Counted from the first letter of the stretch, positions 28,437 to 42,253 are shown. The stretch is DNA of 64,000 nucleotides from Paraburkholderia sp. BCC1886 (GCF_900996245.1 NZ_CAAJGK010000044.1:62001-126000), one strand, 5' to 3'. Program-made: numbers and translations. Notes: generated by a model not told the origin, from the sequence alone.

Positions 28437-29707
28437 AAAACCCGCTGAACACGCTGTTCGGCAGAATGGCGTTGCTGTCGACAGCGGTGCTGTTCGCCAT
28501 TCAGGCCTGCTGGTTCGTGATCGTCGTCATGCAGCCGCCGCGCCATGAAATCGACGGCTTTGCGCGCGGTATTCTGCTGGTGCTGCAGGCCATCAACGGC
28601 GAACCGATGAAAGGCGCGGCCCTCGCGCCCGAAATGCGCGTGCATCTGGTGCCCACCTGGAACATGCCGGCGAGCGTCCACCTGCGGCCGCCCGACGACC
28701 GTCCGTTGAAGGAACTCAGCGGGCATCTGCGTCAGAACCTGCCGGCCGGCACGCGGATCGCCGTCGACGACCTGCACCCGCCGCACTTGTGGGTGCTGTT
28801 TCCGAACAAATCGAACTGGGTGGTGGTGCCGGTCGACGTGCCGCCGCGTCCGCGCTTTCTCGTCGAAGCGGTGTCCATGCTCCTCGCCGCGCTGATCCTG
28901 TCGCTGCTGGCCGCCTGGCAGATGCAGCGGCCGCTGTCGCGCGTTGCCGACGCCGCGCGGGCGTTCGGCTCGGGCGGACGGCCGGAGCCGGTCGCGCTGC
29001 AAGGTCCGCGCGAGTTGCGCGATCTGGTCGGCTCGTTCAACGACATGATGCGGCGGCTCAACGAAGCCGGCGACGACCAGGCGGTCATGCTGGCCGGCGT
29101 CGCGCACGATCTGAAGGCGCCGCTCACGCGGCTCAAGCTGCGCGCCAGCGTGCTGGTCGCGGAGAGCGAGCGCGCCGGCCTGATTCGCGATGTCGATTCG
29201 TTGACCAACATCGTCCAGCAGTTTCTCGAGTTCGCCGGCCAGTCCGCCGAAACGGGGCCGCCGGTCGAGGTCGACGACTTCTTGCGCGAGCAGTTCTCCG
29301 CCACCGACAGCAACGAAACCCCGCTCTTCACGCTCGATCTGCGCGCGGGCCCGGCGTTCAGGCTGCCGCGTACGCTGCTCGACCGGCTGGTGACCAACCT
29401 TGTCGACAACGCGCTCGAACACGGCGCGCCGCCGGTGGATATCTCCACTGCGCGACAGGACCGGCACTGGGTCATCGGCGTACGCGACCACGGGCCCGGC
29501 ATTCCGGACGACCGCATTGCCGCCGCCATGAAACCGTTCGTGCGGCTCGATGCCGCGCGCGGCGGCGAAGGGCATTGCGGATTGGGGCTGGCAATCGTCG
29601 CGCGGCTCGCGCACGACGGCGGCGGCCGTTGCCGCGTGCGCAATCATGCGCAGGGCGGCCTCGACATCGCGATCGAACTGCCGGTGACACCGGCGTTGGC
29701 CGGTTGA
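28433..29707 (+). CDS. EnvZ-like sensor histidine kinase
   Basis: The 424-aa kinase has two membrane helices (about residues 12-32 and 142-165) around a periplasmic sensor domain of about 100 residues. A HAMP linker, the H-box GVAHDLKAPLTRLKLRAS (His near residue 225), an N-box LVDNALEHG and G-boxes VRDHGPGIP and GLGLAIV follow. Layout and motif order match EnvZ/OmpB-type kinases. It is translationally coupled to the regulator upstream and is the only kinase gene in the window, so it may serve both paralogous regulators. Confidence 0.94.
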   Translation: MKNPLNTLFGRMALLSTAVLFAIQACWFVIVVMQPPRHEIDGFARGILLVLQAINGEPMKGAALAPEMRVHLVPTWNMPASVHLRPPDDRPLKELSGHLRQNLPAGTRIAVDDLHPPHLWVLFPNKSNWVVVPVDVPPRPRFLVEAVSMLLAALILSLLAAWQMQRPLSRVADAARAFGSGGRPEPVALQGPRELRDLVGSFNDMMRRLNEAGDDQAVMLAGVAHDLKAPLTRLKLRASVLVAESERAGLIRDVDSLTNIVQQFLEFAGQSAETGPPVEVDDFLREQFSATDSNETPLFTLDLRAGPAFRLPRTLLDRLVTNLVDNALEHGAPPVDISTARQDRHWVIGVRDHGPGIPDDRIAAAMKPFVRLDAARGGEGHCGLGLAIVARLAHDGGGRCRVRNHAQGGLDIAIELPVTPALAG

Positions 29708-29747
29708 GCGGGACAGCAGCGGAAGGCGCGCTCACGGTGCGCCGGGT

Positions 29748-30668
29748 TCACATGACGAGGCGGGCGCGCAAGGTGTCGATGGTGGTTTGCGGCACGCCGA
29801 GGCCATGCATCAGGTAGCTCTGCATCGTGCCGTAACTCGCCTGCACCTGATCGAAGCCGGCCTGCAGATAACTTTCCTGAACGCCGAGCAGCGGCGCTTT
29901 GGCCCGCGCGATCATATCGCCGTCCTGCGCGCGCATCGTCTCGGTCTGCGCCTCGATGGTCGGCGACAGATAGACATTGCTGAGCAGATAGTCCTGCATG
30001 ATCACGTCGAGCGGGACGTTCGCAATGCTCAGCAACAGCGCCGCGACCCAGCCGGCGCGATCCTTACCCGCCGTGGAATGCACCAGCTGCGCGCCGGCGC
30101 CTTGCGCGAGACTGCGCAGCAGTTCGCCGTAGCTGGCGCGCTGCGCGGCGCCGAGCACGTAGTTGCGCGCCTGACTTTCCATGAAGCCGTTCGCGGCGCC
30201 CGGCGCATCGAACGGCGGCGTCACGAAGTCGCGCATGCCGAGTACGTTGATGGTCTCGACGATCGCGCCGGCCGGCAGCGAATCGGCCACCCGGGAGACT
30301 TCCGACGGCGTGCGCAGATCGTAGACCGTCGCGATGCTCAGCTTGTCGACGATGCATTGGTCGGCGACATCGAAGGTCAGCGTGTTCGCGCGATAGAAAG
30401 CGCCGCGGCGCATCTGCTTGCCGTCGACGGTCGGATAGCCGACTGCCGCGCCCGCGATATCGCGGAAGTTGTTCACGGACGCCATGCGCGGCGTTTGCGG
30501 CTGATCGGTGTCGAGGTTGTCGCCGCCGCAGGCGCTGAGCAGGGAACTGCCGAAGCCCGCCGTCAACAACGCGCCTGCCGACTGTTTGAGGAACAGCCGG
30601 CGCGACGTGGGCGCGCCACGCCCCTGACGTGCGTCGGGCGGCACGGGTTCGCTCGCCCGCACATTCAT
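29748..30668 (-). CDS. Tat-exported phosphatase-like lipoprotein with Cys-to-Ser active site
   Basis: The 306-aa precursor has a Tat motif (SRRLFLKQ, residues 22-29) and a lipobox LLSAC (Cys47), so it should be a folded, exported lipoprotein. The remainder fits the tyrosine phosphatase family of type Y_phosphatase3: NFRDIAGA, RRGAFYRANTL, VYDLRTPSEV and the P-loop region. The catalytic loop is normally H-C-x-x-G-K-D-R-T-G. Here it reads HSTAGKDRAG: the catalytic Cys is Ser (codon TCC) and the Thr is Ala. It is probably not an active phosphatase. An ATG at 30716 is an alternative start. Confidence 0.87.
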   Translation of the reverse strand: MNVRASEPVPPDARQGRGAPTSRRLFLKQSAGALLTAGFGSSLLSACGGDNLDTDQPQTPRMASVNNFRDIAGAAVGYPTVDGKQMRRGAFYRANTLTFDVADQCIVDKLSIATVYDLRTPSEVSRVADSLPAGAIVETINVLGMRDFVTPPFDAPGAANGFMESQARNYVLGAAQRASYGELLRSLAQGAGAQLVHSTAGKDRAGWVAALLLSIANVPLDVIMQDYLLSNVYLSPTIEAQTETMRAQDGDMIARAKAPLLGVQESYLQAGFDQVQASYGTMQSYLMHGLGVPQTTIDTLRARLVM

Positions 30669-30976
30669 GCTCGCGGAGCGGCGGTACGGCGAGCAGTGTT
30701 TGACGGTGACGGGCATTAAACGAAGCGAACGCGAGGCGTAAAGAGATTGGGATTGGGGGTGGTCCGCGGCTGAACCGCGGCACTGCGGCCGCAGTGTACC
30801 GGCGCGCAATATTTTTTGGGTTACATGGTAGTAGTTGGTAAGAATTGAAGAAGAGCTATTACAGCGGCGCGCAATTTTGAGCGCCGCTGGCGGGGCGCCT
30901 TGCCGTCCCCTTAGAATAGGGACGCCCCGTTCCTGGCGCCGACTACAGGCCACTCCTCCGGAGACCACAAAAAAAC
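30669..30976. other. Intergenic region upstream of the MFS gene
   Basis: This divergent gap is AT-richer than its surroundings around 30808-30850. An 8-bp inverted repeat lies within it (AGCGGCGC at 30863-30870 and GCGCCGCT at 30881-30888) and could be an operator or hairpin. No good promoter pair was found. Confidence 0.5.
30863..30888. repeat. 8-bp inverted repeat upstream of the MFS gene
   Basis: Perfect arms AGCGGCGC and GCGCCGCT flank a 10-nt AT-rich loop, about 90 bp before the MFS start. It could be a regulator site or an RNA hairpin; nothing decides which. Confidence 0.6.
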
Positions 30977-32236
30977 ATGCCGTCTCTCCAATGGTTCACC
31001 GAGCTCACCCAGCGCGAACGCCGCACCCTGTATGCCGGCTTCGGCGGCTACGCAGTCGACGCCTTCGACTTCATGATTTACTCGTTCCTCATTCCGACGC
31101 TGATCGCGACATGGGGCATGTCCAAAAGCGAAGCCGGCATGATTGCCACCAGTTCGCTGATCTCGTCTGCGATAGGCGGGTGGCTCGCCGGTATCCTCGC
31201 CGACCGTTACGGCCGCGTGCGCGTGCTGCAGTGGACCATCGCGACGTTCGCGGTGTTCACCTGCCTGTCGGGCTTCACGCACTCGTTCTGGCAACTGCTC
31301 ACCACCCGCACGCTGCAAGGCATCGGCTTCGGCGGCGAGTGGTCGGTCGTGACCATCATGATGGCCGAGACCATCCGCTCGCCGCAGCATCGGGCGAAGG
31401 CGGTCGGCACCGTGCAAAGCAGCTGGTCGTTCGGCTGGGCCGCAGCCGCCATCGTCTATTGGGCGTTCTTCGCGCTGCTGCCGGAGCAGATCGCATGGCG
31501 CGCCTGCTTCTGGATCGGCCTGCTGCCCGCAGCGTGGATCATCTACATTCGCCGTAACGTGAGCGATCCGGACATCTTTCTCGAAACCCGCCGGGCGCGC
31601 GAAAGCGGCTTCGACACGTCGCATTTCCTGCAGATATTTTCGTTCCCGCACCTCAAAACGACGCTGCTCGGCAGCGTGTTGTGCACCGGTATGCTCGGTG
31701 GGTATTACGCCATTACCACGTGGTTGCCGACCTATCTCAAGACCGTGCGGCATCTGTCCGTGTTCAATACGAGCGGCTATCTGATCGTGCTGATCGTCGG
31801 ATCGTTCACCGGCTATATCGTCGGTGCAATTCTGTGCGACCTGATCGGCCGGCGTGCGTCGTTCGTGCTGTTCGCCATCGGCTCGTTCGTGCTCGGCATG
31901 GTCTACACGATGCTGCCGATCACCGACGGCATGATGCTGGCACTGGGCTTTCCGCTCGGCATCGTCGTGCAGGGTATTTTTGCGGGCGTCGGCGCGTATC
32001 TGTCCGAGCTGTATCCGAATGCGATTCGCGGCTCGGGGCAAGGCTTCTGCTACAACCTGGGACGCGGGCTCGGCTCGTTCTTCCCGATCCTCGTCGGCAC
32101 GCTGTCGCAAACCATGACGCTGGTCAAGGCGATGGGTATCGTCGCCGGGGCCGGCTATCTGCTGGTGATCGTCGCCGCGGTCTGTCTGCCGGAAACCAAG
32201 GGCAAAGTGCTGGGCGCGGCCCATCCCACTGTCTGA
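30977..32236 (+). CDS. MFS transporter, sialate/lactate (NanT/JEN)-like
   Basis: The 419-aa protein has 12 predicted helices and the MFS motif A GWLAGILADRYGRVRVLQ after helix 2, with GGYAVDAFDFMIYSFLIPT at the start and GIGFGGEWSVVTIMMAE in helix 4. The latter two are typical of the sialate:H+ symporter and carboxylate branches. Substrate cannot be assigned. A D-amino-acid dehydrogenase follows 19 bp later, so a transported amino or carboxylic acid is a reasonable guess. Confidence 0.88.
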   Translation: MPSLQWFTELTQRERRTLYAGFGGYAVDAFDFMIYSFLIPTLIATWGMSKSEAGMIATSSLISSAIGGWLAGILADRYGRVRVLQWTIATFAVFTCLSGFTHSFWQLLTTRTLQGIGFGGEWSVVTIMMAETIRSPQHRAKAVGTVQSSWSFGWAAAAIVYWAFFALLPEQIAWRACFWIGLLPAAWIIYIRRNVSDPDIFLETRRARESGFDTSHFLQIFSFPHLKTTLLGSVLCTGMLGGYYAITTWLPTYLKTVRHLSVFNTSGYLIVLIVGSFTGYIVGAILCDLIGRRASFVLFAIGSFVLGMVYTMLPITDGMMLALGFPLGIVVQGIFAGVGAYLSELYPNAIRGSGQGFCYNLGRGLGSFFPILVGTLSQTMTLVKAMGIVAGAGYLLVIVAAVCLPETKGKVLGAAHPTV

Positions 32237-32255
32237 GCCCGCTGCCTCCTTACAC

Positions 32256-33557
32256 ATGAAAACGATTGTTCTGGGCGGCGGTGTGATCGGCGTGGCCACC
32301 GCGTTCTATCTGCGGCAACACGGTTGCGAAGTGACCGTGATCGAACGCGAGCCGGACGTCGCGCTGTCCACCAGCTTCGGCAATGCCGGCGTCATCGCGC
32401 CCGGTTACGTCACGCCGTGGGCCGCGCCGGGCATGCCGGCCAAAATTCTCAAATACCTGTTCAAGCCGAATTCGCCGCTCATCTTCCGGCCGACCCTCGA
32501 GCCCGCGCAATGGCGCTGGATTGCGCGCTGGCTGCGCGAGTGCGACCTCGAACGGTTTCGCATCAACAAGCGCCGCATGCAGCGCATCGCGTACTACAGC
32601 CGTGACTGTCTGCATGAGTTCCGGGCGCGCTATCCGTTCGATTACGGCCGCAGCCAGGGCTACCTGCAACTGTTTCGCAGCGAGTACGACCTCGAACTCG
32701 CGCAGCCGGCGCTCGCCGTTTTGCGCGATGCCGGGATCGTCCATCGCGAGATCGACGCGGCGCAATGCGTGGAGATCGAACCGGGGCTGCGTTGGGCACG
32801 CAAGGCGCCGCTCGCGGGCCTGTATCTGCCGGACGACGAAGCCGGCGACTGCGCCCGCTTCACCCGCGAGTTGCGGGCGGTGTGCGAGCGGATCGGCGTG
32901 CGCTTTCGCTTCGACACGCGGGTGACGGCGCTCGACGTGCAGGGCGGCGTGGCGCGCGGCGTGCGCATCGAAAGCGAGGGTGAAGGCGAGAGCGAGGGCA
33001 AGCGCGAAGGCAGGCGCGGCCCCGGCTTGCTGATGGCCGACGCGATCGTGATCGCGCTGGGCGTGGAGAGCGCGGCGCTGCTCGCGCCGCTCGGCGTCAA
33101 GGTGCCGCTCTATCCGGTCAAGGGCTATTCGGCGACGCTGCCCGTCACCGACGATGAGAAAGCGCCCCGCGCGGCGCTGATGGACGAGTCGCTGAAAACC
33201 GCCATCACCCGATTCGGCAATCATCTGCGCGTAGCCGGCACGGCGGAGCTCGGCAATGGACGAAACACGCTGCGCGAGCAGGCCTTGCAAACGCTGATGA
33301 GTGTGCTCGACGACTGGTTTCCACACGCGGCCAATCCGACTTCCGCGCACTTCTGGGTCGGCCGCCGGCCGATGATGCCGGACGGCGCGCCGCTGCTCGG
33401 CGCTTCCGGCGTGGACAATCTGTGGCTCAATCTGGGCCACGGTTCGACCGGCTGGGCGATGTCGATGGGCTCGGGGCAAGTGGTTGCCGATCTGATCGCA
33501 CGACGTGAGCCGGGGATCGATCTGGATGGATTGACGCTGGCGCGTTACCGGAAGTGA
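32256..33557 (+). CDS. D-amino-acid dehydrogenase (DadA family)
   Basis: The 433-aa flavoprotein begins with the FAD motif KTIVLGGGVIGVATAFYLRQHG. It shows the family segments SFGNAGVIAPGYVTPWAAPG, PVKGYSATLP and the C-terminal LWLNLGHGSTGWAMSMGSG. It oxidises D-amino acids to keto acids, usually delivering electrons to the respiratory chain. Between about residues 238 and 256 lies a Glu/Gly/Arg-rich insert (SEGEGESEGKREG) that looks like a repeat-driven addition. It pairs with the MFS gene; dadX and dadA proper may lie elsewhere, so no symbol is given. Confidence 0.85.
   Translation: MKTIVLGGGVIGVATAFYLRQHGCEVTVIEREPDVALSTSFGNAGVIAPGYVTPWAAPGMPAKILKYLFKPNSPLIFRPTLEPAQWRWIARWLRECDLERFRINKRRMQRIAYYSRDCLHEFRARYPFDYGRSQGYLQLFRSEYDLELAQPALAVLRDAGIVHREIDAAQCVEIEPGLRWARKAPLAGLYLPDDEAGDCARFTRELRAVCERIGVRFRFDTRVTALDVQGGVARGVRIESEGEGESEGKREGRRGPGLLMADAIVIALGVESAALLAPLGVKVPLYPVKGYSATLPVTDDEKAPRAALMDESLKTAITRFGNHLRVAGTAELGNGRNTLREQALQTLMSVLDDWFPHAANPTSAHFWVGRRPMMPDGAPLLGASGVDNLWLNLGHGSTGWAMSMGSGQVVADLIARREPGIDLDGLTLARYRK
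32970..33020 (+). repeat. Glu/Gly-rich repeat insert in DadA-family gene
   Basis: Degenerate copies of a gcgagggtga-type sequence encode an acidic-basic low-complexity loop. Length is a multiple of three, so the frame is kept. Confidence 0.6.
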
Positions 33558-33576
33558 GTTCGGCGGGAGACGTCGT

Positions 33577-33617
33577 AAAAAAAGCCGGGCTGCCCTCATG
33601 GGAAGCCCGGCTTTTTT
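33577..33617. terminator. Bidirectional intrinsic terminator
   Basis: A 10-bp-class stem (agccgggct/agcccggct) with a short loop is flanked by an A-run on one side and a T-run on the other. It can terminate the DadA-family gene (+) and gltD (-), which converge here. Confidence 0.9.
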
Positions 33618-33671
33618 GTTGCCGACGGGCCGGTCGCCACCGCGTGCAAGCGGCGGCGACCATCGAACCGT

Positions 33672-35141
33672 TTAACGCGGCAGTTCCGAATGTCCCATCA
33701 GGAACGCGTCGACCGAGCGCGCGCACTGACGGCCTTCGCGAATCGCCCACACCACCAGCGACTGGCCGCGACGCATATCGCCTGCCGTGAACACCTTGTC
33801 CACCGACGTGTAGTACGCCTTGTCGCCTTCGGTCGACGCACGCACGTTGCCGCGCGCGTCCTTGTCGACGCCGAATGCTTCGAGCACCGGCGACACCGGT
33901 TGCGTGAAGCCCATCGCGAGCAGCACCAGGTCGGCCTTCATTTCGAATTCCGAGTCGGGCACTTCCTGCATCTTGCCGTCCTTCCATTCGACGCGCGCGG
34001 CGATCAGCTTCTCGATCTTGCCGTTCTTGCCTTCCAGACGCTTGGTCGCGACGGCCCAATCGCGCTCGCAGCCTTCGTCGTGCGACGACGAGGTGCGCAG
34101 CTTGATCGGCCAGTACGGCCACACCAGCGGCTTGTTCTCGGCTTCCGGCGGTTGCGGCAGCAATTCGAACTGGGTGACGCTCTTCGCGCCGTGCCGGTTC
34201 GAGGTCCCCACGCAGTCCGAACCCGTATCGCCGCCGCCGATCACCACCACGTGCTTGCCCTTGGCGAGCAACTGGTTGGCGAGCTTGTCGCCGGCGTTCA
34301 CCTTGTTCTGCTGCGGCAGAAATTCCATCGCGTAGTACGTGCCTTCCAGCTCGCGGCCCGGCACCGGCAGATCGCGCGGCGTTTCCGAACCGCCGGCAAT
34401 CACCACCGCATCGAACTGTTCTTTCAGCTCGGCCGGCGTGATGGTTTCCTTCGCCGTGTTGCCGATATAGGCCGGCAGCGAATCAGCCTTACCGATGAAC
34501 ACGCCGGCGCGGAACGTCACGCCTTCGGCTTCCATCTGGCGCATGCGGCGGTCGATCAGCCACTTTTCCAGCTTGAAGTCGGGAATGCCGTAACGCAGCA
34601 GGCCGCCGATGCGGTCGTTCTTTTCGAACACGGTCACATCGTGCCCCGCGCGCGCGAGTTGTTGCGCGACCGCCAATCCGGCGGGGCCGGAACCGACCAC
34701 GGCCACCTTCTTGCCGGTCTTGTGCTTCGGCGGCTGCGGTGCGACCCAGCCTTCGGCCCACGCTTTGTCGATGATCGCGTGTTCGATCGACTTGATACCC
34801 ACCGGGTCGTTGTTGATGCCGAGCGTACACGCCGCTTCGCAGGGCGCCGGGCAGATGCGGCCCGTGAACTCGGGGAAGTTGTTGGTCGAATGCAGCACTT
34901 CGATCGCGTTCTTCCAGTCCTGATGGAACACCAGGTCGTTGAAGTCCGGGATGATGTTGTTCACCGGGCAGCCGTTGTTGCAGAACGGAATACCGCAGTC
35001 CATGCAACGTGCGCCTTGAATCTTCGCTTCGTCGTCGCTCAATGCCGCGACGAATTCCTTGTAGTGCTTCACACGCGTGAGCGGAGCTTCGTACGCCTCG
35101 TGGCGGCGCTCGAACTCGAGAAAACCGGTTGCCTTGCCCAT
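33672..35141 (-). CDS. gltD: Glutamate synthase small subunit GltD
   Basis: GltD supplies NADPH electrons to GltB for glutamate synthesis. The 489-aa protein has the N-terminal Cys-rich motif ([17 protein letters not shown] and [12 protein letters not shown]) that binds [4Fe-4S], then the FAD-binding [14 protein letters not shown] (about residue 151). The NADPH-binding [13 protein letters not shown] and the C-terminal [17 protein letters not shown] follow. It lies 130 bp after gltB in the same operon. Confidence 0.97.
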   Translation of the reverse strand: MGKATGFLEFERRHEAYEAPLTRVKHYKEFVAALSDDEAKIQGARCMDCGIPFCNNGCPVNNIIPDFNDLVFHQDWKNAIEVLHSTNNFPEFTGRICPAPCEAACTLGINNDPVGIKSIEHAIIDKAWAEGWVAPQPPKHKTGKKVAVVGSGPAGLAVAQQLARAGHDVTVFEKNDRIGGLLRYGIPDFKLEKWLIDRRMRQMEAEGVTFRAGVFIGKADSLPAYIGNTAKETITPAELKEQFDAVVIAGGSETPRDLPVPGRELEGTYYAMEFLPQQNKVNAGDKLANQLLAKGKHVVVIGGGDTGSDCVGTSNRHGAKSVTQFELLPQPPEAENKPLVWPYWPIKLRTSSSHDEGCERDWAVATKRLEGKNGKIEKLIAARVEWKDGKMQEVPDSEFEMKADLVLLAMGFTQPVSPVLEAFGVDKDARGNVRASTEGDKAYYTSVDKVFTAGDMRRGQSLVVWAIREGRQCARSVDAFLMGHSELPR

Positions 35142-35271
35142 GTGGTTCTCTTCTCTATCTGTATCTAGGGGGTGATCTGGACCCGCCGCGTGGACCGTTC
35201 TTCCGAACGGTGAAATACGCGGCGGGTACGGCTAAATGTGACGTCGGTCCAGCGGGCCGGACTCAGAACGC

Positions 35272-39975
<4,704 letters not shown>

Positions 39976-40113
39976 GGGGACACCGTCTGTGAGGGGCCGG
40001 ACAGGCCGTTAAACCGTTTTTCTAGTGCGCGGATGAAGTGCCCGGAGGACCTCGACACCGCGGCGGCGCTCTGTACGCTGAATCCTACGCGTATCAAAAA
40101 AGCCGGAATTCGG

Positions 40114-40143
40114 AATATACGCGACGAATCAAAGGAATAGCAA
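40114..40143 (-). promoter_or_regulatory. Candidate gltB promoter
   Basis: The minus strand reads TTGCTA (40143-40138) and TATATT (40119-40114) separated by 18 bp, a reasonable sigma-70-type pair, about 139 bp upstream of the gltB start. Confidence 0.4.
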
Positions 40144-40223
40144 ATAAAACGTGATGGTCGATCCCCAATTATCAGGTTGGTGCATCGGGCATCATTTTTA
40201 ATAGTGCCATATTATAAACGTGC

Positions 40224-40252
40224 AAAAGAAAACGGCATGCGAAGATGCCGTT
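40224..40252 (-). terminator. Intrinsic terminator of the transposase-like gene
   Basis: The stem AACGGCAT/ATGCCGTT with a CTTCGC loop is followed on the minus strand by TTCTTTT. It lies just downstream of the 40282-40989 gene. Confidence 0.8.
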
Positions 40253-40281
40253 CTTAGATAGTGCGTTGATGCGAAACCGTT

Positions 40282-40989
40282 TTATTGCGTCTGCGGCGTT
40301 TCGCGCACCTTGCGCGGCCGCCCGCGCGGCAGCGGCGACACACGGCGGTTGGCGGCTCGCGCCGCCCATTCGCGGTAGGTTTCGCTGCCCAGCACCCAGC
40401 CTTTTAGCGTGGCCTGCTGGAGCTGGCTGGCTTCGCGTTCGTCGAGCGGCTGCTCGCACAGTTCGCGATACGCGCGCTGCCGTTCGAACGGCGTATTGCC
40501 GAGCGACCAGTAAAGAGGATGGTCGGTAATCAGACTGTCGAGCGTCAGGCCGATATGGTGGCGGTAACTCGACCAGCGGTAATCTTCGGGTGAATTCACG
40601 AGTCCGGCGCGCACCGGGCACATTTCCACGACCCGACTCGCCAGCAGAAAATAACGCTCGCCTTCAATGACCGTGGCGCGGTAGCGACCTTCCCACAGCG
40701 TGCCGCGCCGCGCGTAGCGGCGGTTGAAGTGCGCCACGTAGCGCCGGCCCACGGCCTGCATCGCTTTGGGCAGGCTCGACTCTTCGGTGGGCGTCACCAG
40801 CAGTTGCACCGCGCCGGGCATCAGCGCGTAGGCGTGAATGGAAAGATGGTGGTCGCGCGAAGCCGCTTTCAGACAGTCGATGAACAGCTCGTAGTCCTGG
40901 TCGTCGACGAAAGCGGGCTGCTGATCCAGGCCACGAAGGATGACGTGCTGCGGCTGGTCAGGAACATAGAGACGTGCAAGCCGTGCCAT
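40282..40989 (-). CDS. Degenerate REP-associated (Y1) transposase-like protein
   Basis: The 235-aa protein has the scaffold of the TnpA_REP/Y1 (HUH) transposase family: an N-terminal PDQPQHVILRGLDQQPAF segment, the HAYALMP strand, RRGTLWEGRYRATVIE, PVRAGLV and YRWSSYRHH. The catalytic HUH motif, normally N-H-x-H in this place, reads G-A-V-Q. The catalytic Tyr, normally two or three residues before NPVRAG, reads Val. The C-terminus has an RGRPRK motif resembling an AT-hook. It has no IS ends and its own terminator, suggesting a domesticated DNA-binding protein. Confidence 0.85.
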   Translation of the reverse strand: MARLARLYVPDQPQHVILRGLDQQPAFVDDQDYELFIDCLKAASRDHHLSIHAYALMPGAVQLLVTPTEESSLPKAMQAVGRRYVAHFNRRYARRGTLWEGRYRATVIEGERYFLLASRVVEMCPVRAGLVNSPEDYRWSSYRHHIGLTLDSLITDHPLYWSLGNTPFERQRAYRELCEQPLDEREASQLQQATLKGWVLGSETYREWAARAANRRVSPLPRGRPRKVRETPQTQ

Positions 40990-41183
40990 GCTGGAATATC
41001 CGATTGTCGCGTTGGTACACGTTGGTACATACCCGAAGGTCCGAAGAACCGCTTCGCCCGGAACGGCGCGGCGCGGCCCGGCGAAAAACCACGCGGGGCT
41101 TAGGGCGAAAGCTCTAATTGGCGCATATGGTTTGTTTCAAACGTTCTGGTCATAATGAGCGGGCCTTTTCTGGAGGAGCACAC

Positions 41184-41909
41184 ATGAATTTAAAACAGGC
41201 CGTATCGGGGATCGCAGCGTTAGCCTGCATGTCGACAGCAGCACACGCACAATCGGCCGGAACTTTCTACGTCACCACGGGCTGGTTCCATCTCGCACCG
41301 CAATCGAGCAGCCAGCCGCTGCAGGTGACGAGTATCGGCGGTAGCCCGACCAGTATCACCGAACCCAACACCGGCGCCTCGCTGGGTTCTGCCGACACCA
41401 TCGGCCTCACCGCCGGTTATTTCATTACCGACCACATTGCGACGGAATTCGTGATTGGCTACCCGCCGTCGTTCGATCTGAACGGCACCGGTAACCTGGA
41501 GCAGTTCGGCAAGCTCGGCCAGGCCAAACAATGGAGCCCGACGCTGCTGTTCAAGTACTACTTCAACAAGCCGACCGCCTCGTTCCGCCCTTACCTGGGT
41601 GTCGGTGTGAGCCGGATCTGGTTCACCGACGAAAAAATCACCAATGGCGTTTTCGAGGCCAACGTGCTGCATGGTCCGACCAGCGTCACTACGGATAGTT
41701 CGTGGGAGCCGGTCTTTAATGCGGGCTTCACTTACGCGTTCAATCAGCACTGGTTCGCGGGCGTGTCGGTGTCCTACCTGCCGCTTAGCACCACCGCCAA
41801 ACTGAACAGTGCGGCTGCGACGCCGGTCGGAACGCTGAACGTGCAATCGCAAACCAAGATCAAGCTGAACCCGATCGTCACCTACGTCAACATCGGTTAC
41901 CGTTTCTAA
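41184..41909 (+). CDS. OmpW-family outer-membrane protein
   Basis: OmpW is an eight-stranded beta-barrel porin-like protein. The 241-aa precursor begins MNLKQAVSGIAALACMSTAAHAQ, a Sec signal peptide. The alternating pattern fits OmpW (LTAGYFITDHIATEFVIGYPP, FRPYLGVGVSRIWF) and it ends with an aromatic C-terminal residue (GYRF) as needed for BAM insertion. Ribosome-binding GGAGGA lies ahead of the ATG at 41184. A terminator follows. Confidence 0.9.
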   Translation: MNLKQAVSGIAALACMSTAAHAQSAGTFYVTTGWFHLAPQSSSQPLQVTSIGGSPTSITEPNTGASLGSADTIGLTAGYFITDHIATEFVIGYPPSFDLNGTGNLEQFGKLGQAKQWSPTLLFKYYFNKPTASFRPYLGVGVSRIWFTDEKITNGVFEANVLHGPTSVTTDSSWEPVFNAGFTYAFNQHWFAGVSVSYLPLSTTAKLNSAAATPVGTLNVQSQTKIKLNPIVTYVNIGYRF

Positions 41910-41987
41910 CGCTTCCGGCCGATAACGCTGAAATTTAGGGTCGTCCACGTGGGTTGATTTAGGGTAGTCGAATTTTCGCCGCTTGAA

Positions 41988-42017
41988 CAACGCCGTCATG
42001 GATCGATGACGGCGTTT
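41988..42017 (+). terminator. Intrinsic terminator after ompW
   Basis: The stem aacgccgtcat/atgacggcgtt with a ggatcg loop is followed by a short T-run. It lies about 80 bp after the OmpW stop. Confidence 0.8.
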
Positions 42018-42253
42018 TGCATTCCGGCGCAGGCGGCGTTGGCCAATCCTGACTGTTGTAAATCTGACCCGCCAATTGCAGGTCCGTGCACGATATGCCG
42101 GCGATCAGAGCGGCGTTTCAAGCCCGAAGCGCCTATGTAGCAAGGTTTTCCGCCTTTGGCACCGAAGTTGCGTCCGCTTGGTGTTTCCCACGTCTCTTCG
42201 CATAGCTGAGCGCGGCGGCGCGGGTCCATTTCACCCTCATCGACGGAGCGACC

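Larger units (their letters stand above)
39976..40281. other. Intergenic region upstream of gltB
   Basis: This 306-bp gap holds the candidate gltB promoter and the terminator of the transposase-like gene. It is AT-richer than the surroundings around 40140-40230. Confidence 0.6.

Noticed and set aside
40282-40989. Intact IS200/IS605-type insertion sequence
   Set aside because: No terminal hairpins or partner gene (tnpB) were seen, and the catalytic residues are missing; treated as a degenerate, probably domesticated, protein.
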